A DNA stretch of 14,763 nt from Neisseriaceae bacterium (GTDB lineage Bacteria > Pseudomonadota > Gammaproteobacteria > Burkholderiales > Neisseriaceae), in NCBI GenBank assembly GCA_030151665.1, contig JASLDB010000232.1, forward strand, positions 1 through 14,763, written 5' to 3'. Positions 6,463 to 14,683 of the stretch are shown here, piece after piece. The stretch's first letter is position 1, and each line of letters starts with the position of its first letter. The translations under genes were made by a program, and so were the position numbers. The notes beneath the pieces are model-generated. The model saw nothing but the letters and a program-made list of their open reading frames with translations, was not told where the DNA came from and ran no database searches.

Positions 6463-8520
6463 ATGGAACAACATGACACAAAAGCGTTAATTAAAAACAG
6501 TGCGGTGACCGCATTTAAAAAACTCAATCCCATTTTGCAATTTCGCAATCCGGTGATGTTTATTGTGTACTTAGGCAGTATTTTTTGTACGATTTTGTCA
6601 ATTGAGGCTTTACTGAGCCAAAGCAGCAACCCAGGTTTTGTATTGGCGATCACTGCTTGGCTATGGTTTACCGTTTTGTTTGCTAACTTTGCAGAAGCTT
6701 ACGCTGAAAGCCGCGGTCAAGCCCAAAGCGATAGTTTAAAAAGTTTGCAAAAAGCCACGGATGCTCGACGTTTAACCAAACAAGGTGGCACTTGGGTACA
6801 GGAAATTGTTTCCAGTGATAGCTTGCGCATGGGCGATGTGGTTCGCGTTGAACAAGGAGAATTAATCCCGATTGATGGTGAAGTGATTGAAGGTGTGGCT
6901 TCTGTTGATGAATCTGCCATCACAGGTGAATCTGCCCCAGTTATCCGAGCGGCAGGCAGTGATTTTTGCTCGGTAACAGGTGGGACCATGTTGGTATCAG
7001 ACTTTTTGGTGATTCGTGTGAATGCCAACCCTGGTGAGTCATTTTTAGACCAAATGATTGGCATGGTGGAAGGGGCAAAACGCCAAAAAACACCCAATGA
7101 AATTGCCTTAACCATTTTATTAGTGGCTTTGAGTGTGGTGTTTATCTTGGTGGTGGGTTCATTATATGGTTTTTCATTGTTTAGCGTTGCCCATGCTGGT
7201 GCGAAAGACCCCATTAGTTTATTGGCTTTGGTGGCATTGCTTGTGTGTTTGATTCCGACAACCATTGGTGGTTTGTTGTCTGCTGTGGGTGTGGCAGGGA
7301 TGAACCGCATGATGGCAGCCAATGTCATGGCAACATCTGGTCGTGCTGTTGAAAATGCAGGCAATATCGATGTTTTATTATTGGATAAAACCGGTACGAT
7401 CACATTTGGTAACCGACAAGCAGCTGCGTTTATACCAGCACCAGGGATTAATAAACAAGAATTGATTTTGATGTCGTATTTCTCTTCTTTGGCCGATGAA
7501 ACACCAGAAGGACGCAGTATTGTGGCTTTGGCTAAGCAAGAGAGTGATCAATTGCCAGAGGCGGCTAGTGTGATGGGTGATATGGTTGATATCCCATTTA
7601 CAGCGCAAACACGAATGAGTGGTGTAGATTACCAAGAGGGCAATCAATTGCACATTATTCGCAAAGGTTCAGCTCAAGCCATTGCTCAGTATATGGAATC
7701 ATTGCAAGCGCCTTATCCAAGCGATGTGCAAAAAAGTGTTGAACAAGTCGCAGCAGAAGGGGCAACGCCATTAGTGGTATCTGTTGGACAACGTGTTTTG
7801 GGGGTGATTTCGTTAAAAGACATTGTCAAACCGGGTATGCGTGAGCGCTTTATGCAGTTGCGTGAAATGGGCATTAAAACGGTGATGATTACAGGTGACA
7901 ACCCATTAACAGCGGCGGCAATTGCTTCTGAAGCAGGTGTGGATGATTATTTAGCAGAAGCCACACCAGAAAATAAATTGCAAATGATTCGTGACTACCA
8001 AGCCCAAGGCATGTTGGTCGCCATGACAGGGGATGGCACCAATGATGCCCCTGCATTGGCCCAAGCTGATGTGGCAGTGGCGATGAACTCAGGCACACAA
8101 GCAGCAAAAGAAGCCAGTAACATGGTGGACATGGATTCAGACCCGACCAAATTAATTGAAGTGGTGCAAACGGGTAAACAGTTATTGATGACTCGCGGTG
8201 CCTTGACGACTTTTTCTGTGGCAAATGATGTGGCCAAATACTTTGTGGTGATTCCTGCTTTGTTTATGCCGATGTACCCAGCTTTATCCGCTTTGAATAT
8301 ATTGCGGTTAAATAGCCCTGAATCGGCTTTGTTGTCTGCGGTGATTTTCAATGCTCTGATTATTGTGGCGTTAATTCCATTGGCACTTAAAGGGGTGAAA
8401 TACCGCGCTGAAAGCATTAGCAAAACCTTGCGTCGCAATGTGGTGTTGTATGGTTTGGGCGGGATGTTGGTGCCATTTGTGGCCATTAAATTAATTGATA
8501 TGATGTTGGGCATGCTTTAA
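6463..8520 (+). CDS. kdpB: KdpB, P-type ATPase subunit of the Kdp K+ pump
   Basis: A 685-residue P-type ATPase that hydrolyses ATP to drive K+ uptake. In order it shows membrane helices from about 33, the actuator-domain TGES (154-157), a membrane segment with CLIPTTIGG (262-270), the phosphorylated Asp308 in DKTGT, the nucleotide-binding KGS (402-404), TGDN (477-480), and the hinge GDGTNDAPALAQAD (523-536), followed by C-terminal helices. Ser157 of TGES corresponds to the serine that is inhibitory when phosphorylated in E. coli KdpB. I start at the ATG at 6463, preceded by AAAGG and agreeing with the family N terminus. An upstream in-frame TTG at 6424 would lie inside kdpA. It begins 10 bp after kdpA. 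Confidence 0.98.
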   Translation: MEQHDTKALIKNSAVTAFKKLNPILQFRNPVMFIVYLGSIFCTILSIEALLSQSSNPGFVLAITAWLWFTVLFANFAEAYAESRGQAQSDSLKSLQKATDARRLTKQGGTWVQEIVSSDSLRMGDVVRVEQGELIPIDGEVIEGVASVDESAITGESAPVIRAAGSDFCSVTGGTMLVSDFLVIRVNANPGESFLDQMIGMVEGAKRQKTPNEIALTILLVALSVVFILVVGSLYGFSLFSVAHAGAKDPISLLALVALLVCLIPTTIGGLLSAVGVAGMNRMMAANVMATSGRAVENAGNIDVLLLDKTGTITFGNRQAAAFIPAPGINKQELILMSYFSSLADETPEGRSIVALAKQESDQLPEAASVMGDMVDIPFTAQTRMSGVDYQEGNQLHIIRKGSAQAIAQYMESLQAPYPSDVQKSVEQVAAEGATPLVVSVGQRVLGVISLKDIVKPGMRERFMQLREMGIKTVMITGDNPLTAAAIASEAGVDDYLAEATPENKLQMIRDYQAQGMLVAMTGDGTNDAPALAQADVAVAMNSGTQAAKEASNMVDMDSDPTKLIEVVQTGKQLLMTRGALTTFSVANDVAKYFVVIPALFMPMYPALSALNILRLNSPESALLSAVIFNALIIVALIPLALKGVKYRAESISKTLRRNVVLYGLGGMLVPFVAIKLIDMMLGML

Positions 8521-8532
8521 GGAGTCAGAATA

Positions 8533-9114
8533 ATGTATATGCGACCAGTGTTGGTGGTTTTTACTGCCATGAGTTTAATTTTGGGTGTGGCTTATCCCAT
8601 TGCTGTTACAGGCGCTGCCAAGGTTTTGTTTCCAAAGCAAGCTGATGGCAGTCTGGTTTACCAGAATGAAAAAGTAGTGGGTTCTGCTTTGTTGGCACAG
8701 CCTTTTAGACAAGATGTTTATTTTTGGGGCCGCATGCCAAGCAATGCCAAAGACCCACACAATAGCATGGCTTCTGGTGGCGCCAATTTGTCTGCCAGTA
8801 ATCTAGCTTTATTGCAAGAAAGCAAAGTTCGATTGACTGCTTTGGCGGATAATCAAAAAGGGGAAAAACAAATTCCCAGTGATTTAATCACCCATTCAGG
8901 CAGTGGTTTGGATCCACAAATTGGTTTGAGTGCAGCACAATACCAAGTGGCTCGAGTGGCTGCAGCTCGAGGTTGGGATACCAAAGTGGTACAAGATGTT
9001 CTAGACAATACAGTTGAAAATAATGTGACGACTGGGTTTGTACCATTGGTGAATGTATTGGTGTTGAATCAAGCATTAGACCAACTTAGCATCAAGATGA
9101 AACCAGTCAAATAA
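8533..9114 (+). CDS. kdpC: KdpC, accessory subunit of the Kdp ATPase
   Basis: A 193-residue inner-membrane protein with one N-terminal helix (about 5-28) and a periplasmic domain; in Kdp complexes it helps assemble KdpA with KdpB. Family blocks seen are VVGSALLAQPF (48-58, usual form GSxLxGQ), YFWGRMPS (63-70), SGGANLSASN (81-90) and SGSGLDPQIGLSAAQYQVARVAAARG (122-147). An AAGGAG is well placed 8-14 nt before the ATG. It follows kdpB by 12 bp and precedes kdpD by 28 bp, so it belongs to the same transcription unit. Confidence 0.97.
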   Translation: MYMRPVLVVFTAMSLILGVAYPIAVTGAAKVLFPKQADGSLVYQNEKVVGSALLAQPFRQDVYFWGRMPSNAKDPHNSMASGGANLSASNLALLQESKVRLTALADNQKGEKQIPSDLITHSGSGLDPQIGLSAAQYQVARVAAARGWDTKVVQDVLDNTVENNVTTGFVPLVNVLVLNQALDQLSIKMKPVK

Positions 9115-9142
9115 AGTGTAGATAGAAGAAGCAGAGGGCAAA

Positions 9143-11887
9143 ATGGACAAAAAACCCAATCCAGATCAGTTGTTGGCAAATTTAAACAAAAGCCAACGGG
9201 GTCAATTGCGTATTTACTTTGGTGCGGTGGCTGGTGTGGGCAAAACCTACAGCATGTTAAAAGCCGCCAAAGAAATGCAAGAAGATGGTAAACGGGTCTT
9301 AATCGGTTGGGTTGAAACCCATAACCGTGCTGGTACACAAGCACAGTTGATGGATTTGCCCATTTTGCCTGCACATCAGTTGGATTTTCATGGTCATCAA
9401 TTGCCTGAATTTGACATTGATGCGGCAATTGCCCAAAAACCTGATTTATTGTTATTGGATGAATTGGCACACAGTAATGTGGGTGGTTCTCGTCACCCGA
9501 AGCGTTGGCAAGATATTGAAGAATTGCTCAGTTTGGGCATTGATGTTTGGACAACTTTGAATGTACAGCATTTAGAAAGTTTAAATGATGTCATTGGCAA
9601 TATTACGGGGGTGGTGATTCATGAAACCGTCCCCGATGCTTTTTTTCAAGCAGCCGACGAAGTGGTGTTGGTTGATACCACCGAAGATGAATTATTGGCA
9701 CGGCTAAAAGAAGGCAAGATTTATGCCAGTCATAAGATTAAACAAGCCACCCAAAACTTTTTTCGCAAAGGCAATCTGATTTCTTTGCGAGAAATTGCTT
9801 TGCGAAAAACGGCTGAAAATTTAGAAGCCGATGTTAAAACCTATCGACACCAAAAGTCGATTGAAGCCATTTGGCAAACTGACTCTGGGGCTTTGGTGTA
9901 CATCAGTGGCGCTGAAAAAGACGAAAGCTTGATTCGTGCCGCAGCCCGATTGGTCGGACAATTGCATTGTGAATGGCATGTGGTGTTTGTTGAAGCACCA
10001 AGTTTACAGCGCAGAACCTTGCAAGCTCGGCAACAACAGGCGATTCAAGATTTGCGTTTTGCTGAAAGTTTGGGTGCCAAAACGGCCATGTTATATGGTG
10101 GTGGCAATGCCAAACAATTGGTGAAATATGCTCGCCAACACAATTTATCCCGCATTGTTAGTGGTATTAACAGTTGGTGGCAAATGTGGTTGAATACACA
10201 CATGAAATTTTTGTCCAGTGAGCTGGATTTTATGCAGGTGAGTAGTGTCAATGCCGTGGCACCTAAACCGAAAAATCACCGTGCAGCACTATTGAGTAAC
10301 CAAAGTAGCCAAGGGAAATCGACTTGGCGATACCGAACCATGCACGGTATTGGTATGGCGGCCATGACGGTATTAACTGTTGCCTTGACCATGTTGATTT
10401 GGCCATATTCACCACCTTTGGAAAACAGCAATATTGTGATGTTGTATTTACTACTCGTTGTGGGGGCGAGTATGTTTTTTGGTCGAACGGTGGGGGTGTA
10501 TACCGCACTGGTGACGGTGGCAGCGTTTGACTTCGCTTTTGTTGACCCCAAAAACTCTTTTGCTGTGAGTGATATGCAATACATCGTTACTTTTGTGGTG
10601 ATGTTATCGGTGAGTTTATTGACGACACAATTGACAATTTTTTTAAAGCACAGGGCATTGCAGGCCAATAGTCGCGAACAAAAGGCAATCAACCTCTTTG
10701 ATTTCGCCAAAACCATGTCTGGCCTTTTGGAAGAGGATGAAATTTTGCGGCAAGGCGAAAAATATGTCCAACAAGAATTCAAAGCCAAAGTGTATTTTCT
10801 ATTGCCAGATGAAAATGAACAATTGCTTAAACCCAAAAATAGCCACATTAATTTATCCATTGCCAAATGGGCGTATCAGCACCAACAAGCAGCAGGTTTC
10901 GCCACCCATACTTTGCCAGAACACCCTATTTTGTATATGCCATTGATGGCTCCCATTCGTATTCGAGGTGTTTTGGCTGTCGCGGCTGAAGACCCAGAAA
11001 GTGTATTGCAACCAGAATCACGGCGTCAATTGGAAACCTATGCACGTTTGATCGCTTTAACATTGGAACGGGTGCATTTTGCCGATGTAGCAGGCAGGGT
11101 GTTAATGGAAGTAGAAACTGAGAAAATGCGCAATACATTATTGGCAGCTGTTTCCCATGATTTAAAAACACCGTTGACTGCGATGGTGGGGGAAGCTGAT
11201 TATTTAAAAACGTATTTGGATAAAATGGATGGCCAAGCCATTCGTGAAAGTGCAGATTCCTTATACCGAGCAGCGCAAGAAGTACAACATTTTGTGAACA
11301 ATATTTTAGAAATGGCCCGTTTAGAAAGTGGGCAATTGCACCTAAAAAAAGAATGGAATGCATTGGATGATACCTTGCATGGTGTTTTGCATACGTTGAA
11401 CATGGGCTTTCCCGATGTTAAAACACATGTTCAATTGCCCAAGAATTTACCCTTGATTGAATTTGACGCCACACTTATCGCCCATGTATTAAGCAACTTA
11501 TTGGAAAACAGTGTGAAATACGGCACCGACCCCATTGAAATCAATATTGTGGTGCGCATTGTGGGTGATTGGGTGTGGGTGGACATTATTGATAATGGCA
11601 AAGGTTTGCCTGATGTGTCTATGGTGCAGTTGTTCCAAAAATTTTACCGTGCTGAGCAAGAAAGCAATGTGACGGGCTCAGGTTTGGGATTAAGCATTGC
11701 CAAAATGATTATGGATGCTCACAAAGGTTTAATTCAGGCACATAATCGTGAAGATGGCCATTCAGGTGCTGTGTTTTCATTTGCCCTGCCTTTATCAGGT
11801 GGTGCCAGTTATACTTCACATCAATTATTATCCATGGCGCAATGGGAGAGTACACATGAGCGTACCGAAGAGCATACTGGTCATTGA
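9143..11887 (+). CDS. kdpD: KdpD, K+/osmotic-stress sensor histidine kinase
   Basis: A 914-residue membrane sensor kinase that phosphorylates KdpE. The N-terminal KdpD domain has a Walker A-type GAVAGVGKT (27-35), WVETHNR (56-62) and DELAHSN (106-112). It is followed by a universal-stress-protein-like domain (about 247-370), four membrane helices (about 403-500), a GAF-like region (about 520-645), the dimerisation domain with phosphoacceptor His672 in SHDLKTPLTAMVG, and the ATP-binding domain with an N box around ENS (788-790), DNGKGLP (817-823) and GSGLGLSIAK (845-854). The start has an AGAGGG a few bases upstream. The last 32 bp overlap kdpE in another frame. About 30 residues follow the final catalytic-domain strand, with no recognised motif. 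Confidence 0.97.
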   Translation: MDKKPNPDQLLANLNKSQRGQLRIYFGAVAGVGKTYSMLKAAKEMQEDGKRVLIGWVETHNRAGTQAQLMDLPILPAHQLDFHGHQLPEFDIDAAIAQKPDLLLLDELAHSNVGGSRHPKRWQDIEELLSLGIDVWTTLNVQHLESLNDVIGNITGVVIHETVPDAFFQAADEVVLVDTTEDELLARLKEGKIYASHKIKQATQNFFRKGNLISLREIALRKTAENLEADVKTYRHQKSIEAIWQTDSGALVYISGAEKDESLIRAAARLVGQLHCEWHVVFVEAPSLQRRTLQARQQQAIQDLRFAESLGAKTAMLYGGGNAKQLVKYARQHNLSRIVSGINSWWQMWLNTHMKFLSSELDFMQVSSVNAVAPKPKNHRAALLSNQSSQGKSTWRYRTMHGIGMAAMTVLTVALTMLIWPYSPPLENSNIVMLYLLLVVGASMFFGRTVGVYTALVTVAAFDFAFVDPKNSFAVSDMQYIVTFVVMLSVSLLTTQLTIFLKHRALQANSREQKAINLFDFAKTMSGLLEEDEILRQGEKYVQQEFKAKVYFLLPDENEQLLKPKNSHINLSIAKWAYQHQQAAGFATHTLPEHPILYMPLMAPIRIRGVLAVAAEDPESVLQPESRRQLETYARLIALTLERVHFADVAGRVLMEVETEKMRNTLLAAVSHDLKTPLTAMVGEADYLKTYLDKMDGQAIRESADSLYRAAQEVQHFVNNILEMARLESGQLHLKKEWNALDDTLHGVLHTLNMGFPDVKTHVQLPKNLPLIEFDATLIAHVLSNLLENSVKYGTDPIEINIVVRIVGDWVWVDIIDNGKGLPDVSMVQLFQKFYRAEQESNVTGSGLGLSIAKMIMDAHKGLIQAHNREDGHSGAVFSFALPLSGGASYTSHQLLSMAQWESTHERTEEHTGH

Positions 11888-12545
11888 AGATGATGTGGCC
11901 ATTGCACAATTGATTCGCAAAACCTTGCATCAAGAAGGCTGGAACGTTTTATTGGCAGACCATGTTGAGCGAGCATTATTGGACGGCAAAGCCAAGCAAC
12001 CTGAATGCATTATCTTGGATTTGGGCCTGCCTGATATGGATGGCTGTGAGTTTATTCGTCAATGGCGGCAATGGTCAGATGTACCGATTATCGTATTAAC
12101 AGCAAGGCAACATGAAGAAAGTAAAGTAGAGGCTTTGGATGCTGGTGCCAATGATTACATGACCAAACCCTTTGGCATTGCAGAATTATTGGCAAGGATT
12201 CGGGCGCAAATGCGGCAAAGGCAACCAAAAGCAAACCAATCACAATACGCCTTTGGTGACAATATCATCGATTTTGCAGAACGTCGTGTTATTCACCAAG
12301 GGCAATTGGCACATTTGACCCCTACAGAATATGCATTGTTATTGGAGTTGGTTCGACATGAAGGCAAGGTCTGTACACAAAGGCAATTATTACTCGCTGT
12401 CTGGGGCCCCAATTATCTCGAAGAACCTCAATACTTGCGCATTTATTTGGGCAAACTAAGACAAAAACTTGAAAAAGATGCTGCCAATCCACGCCATTTC
12501 ATGACAGAAGTGGGCATAGGTTACCGTTTTTTGGGTGATGATTAG
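11856..12545 (+). CDS. kdpE: KdpE, OmpR/PhoB-type response regulator of the kdp operon
   Basis: A 229-residue DNA-binding regulator activated by KdpD. The receiver domain has the acidic pair Glu11/Asp12, phosphoacceptor Asp55 in LDLGLPDMDG, Thr82 and Lys104 in the KPF motif. The C-terminal winged helix runs from about 131 to 226 and contains LTPTEYALLLELVRHEGKV, RQLLLAVWG and the terminal GYRF wing. I start at the ATG at 11856 (MSVPKSILVIEDD), preceded by GGGAG. Starting at 11748 would add 36 residues unlike any receiver domain, read from inside kdpD. The 32-bp overlap with kdpD suggests coupled translation. Its likely target is the promoter region around 4514-4616. Confidence 0.97.
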   Translation: MSVPKSILVIEDDVAIAQLIRKTLHQEGWNVLLADHVERALLDGKAKQPECIILDLGLPDMDGCEFIRQWRQWSDVPIIVLTARQHEESKVEALDAGANDYMTKPFGIAELLARIRAQMRQRQPKANQSQYAFGDNIIDFAERRVIHQGQLAHLTPTEYALLLELVRHEGKVCTQRQLLLAVWGPNYLEEPQYLRIYLGKLRQKLEKDAANPRHFMTEVGIGYRFLGDD

Positions 12546-12554
12546 ACAATAGGT

Positions 12555-12584
12555 AAAAAAATCCCTGCATAAGTCTATGCAGGG
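12555..12584 (-). terminator. Intrinsic terminator reading leftward, just after kdpE
   Basis: The arms CCCTGCATA (12563-12571) and TATGCAGGG (12576-12584) form a perfect 9-bp stem with a 4-nt loop. On the minus strand it is followed by A and then seven T (12561-12555), a textbook Rho-independent terminator. On the plus strand the stem is followed by CATGAATAAAG and has no T run, so it should end kdp transcripts only weakly. No annotated minus-strand gene lies to its right, which raises the question of what it terminates. Confidence 0.8.
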
Positions 12585-12609
12585 CATGAATAAAGTCATA
12601 TAAATGTGT
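12555..12609 (-). ncRNA. Candidate small RNA controlled by FNR
   Basis: A minus-strand -10-like TATAGT (12621-12616) predicts a start near 12609, and the strong minus-strand terminator ends it near 12555. This gives an RNA of about 55 nt: an AU-rich unstructured 5' half, then the 9-bp terminator hairpin and a U7 tail of the sort Hfq binds. A perfect FNR box is centred about 62 bp upstream of the predicted start, the spacing of class I FNR-activated promoters. No open reading frame is evident. All pieces are visible, but the transcript itself is inferred. Confidence 0.35.
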
Positions 12610-12615
12610 CCAAGG

Positions 12616-12621
12616 ACTATA
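12616..12621 (-). promoter_or_regulatory. -10 element of the candidate small RNA promoter
   Basis: TATAGT on the minus strand differs from TATAAT at one position. The best -35 at 18 nt spacing is TTAGAC, a poor match, in keeping with a promoter that needs an activator. Confidence 0.35.
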
Positions 12622-12664
12622 GCGGAAAATATTTTCGGGGTCTAATCATTTTTGATTGAATTTT

Positions 12665-12678
12665 TTGATTTGTATCAA
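12665..12678. promoter_or_regulatory. Perfect FNR (anaerobic regulator) box
   Basis: TTGATTTGTATCAA is an exact match to the FNR consensus TTGAT-N4-ATCAA. Its centre is 62 bp before the start predicted from the minus-strand TATAGT. In the plus direction it is about 160 bp before the predicted pgpB start, too far for ordinary activation. A weak plus-strand TATTTT at 12699-12704 would place the box near -40, but no gene starts shortly after it. Confidence 0.6.
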
Positions 12679-12819
12679 TGGATTTGCGCAATTGCAGGTA
12701 TTTTGAAAAGTTGATGATCATTAAAGGAATCAATAAATGACTTAAACGGTGCAAAGCATGGTTTTTCCTGAATTTACATGGGAACGGCTTATGGCACAGA
12801 ATACAGCAAAGAAAAGGGT

Positions 12820-12825
12820 TATAAT
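12820..12825 (+). promoter_or_regulatory. -10 element of the pgpB-trmA promoter
   Basis: A perfect TATAAT lies 33 bp before the pgpB ATG, predicting a transcript start near 12832. No convincing -35 is present 16-18 nt upstream. Other than the elements listed separately, the rest of the 312-bp gap between kdpE and pgpB shows nothing I can name. Confidence 0.5.
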
Positions 12826-12857
12826 GCCAGTTTTTATTTGCAATTGAAGCATAGATA

Positions 12858-13601
12858 ATGAGATTACAGCCTTTTCACAAAGTTCTTTTTGTGGCAACCA
12901 TTATTCTTTTGCTGGTGCCCATTGCTGCTTGGATTAGCGCTTGGCATTGGCAAAATCAATACATTGATCACTTGTCCACTTGGATTTTATTAACCAATAC
13001 AGCTGCTTTGCCATGGGGTCTGGTGAGCATTGCTGTGTTTTGTGCATTATTGTATTGGACACTGGGTCGCTCGTTAAGCCCAAAAACCTTATTGATTTCT
13101 TTACTACTATTGGCAATGGCGGTCGGTGGTGGCCAAGTTGTCAAAGTCATTGTAAAAGATACATTAAAAGAACCACGACCCTATGTGATTTGGCTAGATG
13201 ATAACCAGATAATTAGCAGTGGTGTTTTTTATGGCATGGACAGAGGTGAGCGCAAAGATTGGTTGGTTCAACATGAGTCAGGTTTGAGTGTGGTTCCTGA
13301 GGATCTACAAGCGCATTGGCAAAGTGAAGTGGGGTTCTCGTTTCCTTCTGGGCACAGTTTATTTGCCGCTACTTGGGCTTTGTTGGCTGTGTGTCTTTGG
13401 TGGACACGAAAACAGTATTTTTTAGCTGCCATGGCCATGGTTTGGGCCGAGTGGGTGTTAATCAGTCGTTTATTTTTAGGGATGCATTGGCCCATTGATA
13501 TTGTGGTCGGTGTGTTAATCAGTGCAGTATTGGCCTTTTTGTTTGTGCCTTTATTGAATCGACAATTGGGAAAAAATGCAATCAGAAAGGCAACATCATG
13601 A
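12858..13601 (+). CDS. pgpB: PgpB-type membrane phosphatase (PAP2 family)
   Basis: A 247-residue integral-membrane lipid phosphatase. E. coli PgpB removes phosphate from phosphatidylglycerol phosphate, phosphatidate and undecaprenyl pyrophosphate. The three PAP2 signature blocks are present with E. coli spacing: KDTLKEPRP (Lys100, Arg107), PSGHS (His166) and SRLFLGMHWPID (Arg204, His210, Asp214). The intervening stretches also resemble PgpB specifically: PYVIWLDD, a VPEDLQAHWQSEVGFSFPSG-like run and WALLAV. Hydrophobic helices at about 9-28, 51-70, 77-97, 167-181, 187-201 and 214-236 give the usual six-span fold. The ribosome-binding site is weak (GAAG). The stop overlaps the trmA start by ATGA, so the two form an operon. 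Confidence 0.95.
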   Translation: MRLQPFHKVLFVATIILLLVPIAAWISAWHWQNQYIDHLSTWILLTNTAALPWGLVSIAVFCALLYWTLGRSLSPKTLLISLLLLAMAVGGGQVVKVIVKDTLKEPRPYVIWLDDNQIISSGVFYGMDRGERKDWLVQHESGLSVVPEDLQAHWQSEVGFSFPSGHSLFAATWALLAVCLWWTRKQYFLAAMAMVWAEWVLISRLFLGMHWPIDIVVGVLISAVLAFLFVPLLNRQLGKNAIRKATS

Positions 13602-14683
13602 ATTACCAACAACAACTCAATCAAAAGCAGCAGTTCATGCAAGAACTGTTCCACGATATAGCCATTCCCAGTATTGAAATTTTTCCCTCTGCACCCAGTC
13701 ATTTTCGCATGCGTGCCGAATTTCGACTTTGGCATGAAGCAGAGGAATGTTGTTATGCCATGTTTGAGCCAGGTAAAAAAGCAGGACATGACAGCATTAT
13801 TCGTTTAGAAAATTTTGCGGTGGCTGATCAGCAAATCAATGATTTGATGCCAATATTGCTAACACACATCAAAGCCAATCCATTATTGAAAAATCGCTTG
13901 TTTCAAGTGGAGTTTTTGGCAACCTTAAGCGGCGATATGTTGGTAACACTAATTTATCACTGTCGTTTGGGTGATGAATGGCGTAGTGCAGCTTTGGATT
14001 TAGAGCAAGCATTAAATATTCACATTATTGGTCGTAGTCGTGGTCAAAAAGTGGTATTAAGCCAAGATTATGTGGTTGAAACATTGCAAGTGGGGGAGCG
14101 ACAATTTCATTATCAACAAATTGAAGGTGGATTCACCCAACCCAACGCGAAAATGTGCCAACACATGCTCACATGGGCCTGTGAACAAGCTAAAGCCATT
14201 GAAACAGGCGATTTATTGGAATTGTATTGTGGCAATGGCAATTTTACCTTGCCATTGTCCCAACATTTTAGGCAGGTTTTGGCTACCGAGGTGTCCAAAA
14301 CATCGGTACAAGCTGCCAAATGGAATATTGATAAAAACCAAATTGACAATATCGCCATTGCCAGACTTTCTGCCGAGGAATTTACCGAAGCGTACCAAGC
14401 CAATCGTGAATTTCGTCGATTGTTAGAAGCCAATATTGATATTAAGCAATATGATTTTTCAACTATTTTTGTTGATCCACCACGAGCAGGCGTTGATGAT
14501 GAAACCTTGCAATTGGTGGCGAGCTTTGAGAACATCTTGTATATATCATGTAACCCAAATACATTGCATCAGAATTTACAGACTTTGGTGAAAACCCACG
14601 AGATTGTGAAAATGGCGATGTTTGATCAGTTTCCCTTTACTAATCATATTGAATCTGGGGTATGGTTGCGTAAGAAAGCATAA
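13598..14683 (+). CDS. trmA: TrmA, tRNA (uracil-54 C5)-methyltransferase
   Basis: A 361-residue SAM-dependent enzyme that makes the T-loop ribothymidine (m5U54) in tRNA. It follows E. coli TrmA almost block by block: SHFRMRAEFRLWH (34-46), LFQVEFLATLS (101-111), FTQPN (179-183), LLELYCGNGNFTLPL (206-220, SAM site), VLATEVSK (227-234), FVDPPRAG (291-298), the nucleophile Cys318 in YISCNP, and the general base Glu352 in NHIESG. It lacks the N-terminal TRAM domain and iron-sulfur cysteines of RlmD/RlmC, which argues for TrmA. It starts within the pgpB stop (ATGA) with AAAGG upstream. Its last 20 bp lie inside the terminal palindrome. Confidence 0.97.
   Translation: MNYQQQLNQKQQFMQELFHDIAIPSIEIFPSAPSHFRMRAEFRLWHEAEECCYAMFEPGKKAGHDSIIRLENFAVADQQINDLMPILLTHIKANPLLKNRLFQVEFLATLSGDMLVTLIYHCRLGDEWRSAALDLEQALNIHIIGRSRGQKVVLSQDYVVETLQVGERQFHYQQIEGGFTQPNAKMCQHMLTWACEQAKAIETGDLLELYCGNGNFTLPLSQHFRQVLATEVSKTSVQAAKWNIDKNQIDNIAIARLSAEEFTEAYQANREFRRLLEANIDIKQYDFSTIFVDPPRAGVDDETLQLVASFENILYISCNPNTLHQNLQTLVKTHEIVKMAMFDQFPFTNHIESGVWLRKKA

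Noticed and set aside
5699..7403. Long minus-strand open frames opposite kdpA and kdpB (5699-6196, 6717-7403)
   Set aside because: They lie opposite strongly conserved coding sequence and have composition-driven proteins without recognisable motifs.
11748..11855. Upstream start for kdpE
   Set aside because: The extra 36 residues are out-of-frame kdpD sequence; the receiver domain begins normally at 11856.
12601..12640. Possible Neisseria Correia-type element end (ctatagcggaaa)
   Set aside because: Only a few bases resemble the TATAGTGG end and there is no matching opposite terminus or internal core.
12699..12720. Plus-strand FNR-dependent promoter from the box at 12665-12678
   Set aside because: TATTTT is a weak -10 and only an 8-codon frame follows before pgpB; the minus-strand arrangement is better supported.
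12792..12808. Sigma-54-like TGGCAC upstream of pgpB
   Set aside because: The -12 half is a poor match and the GG-to-GC spacing is off by one, while a sigma-70 TATAAT lies just downstream.
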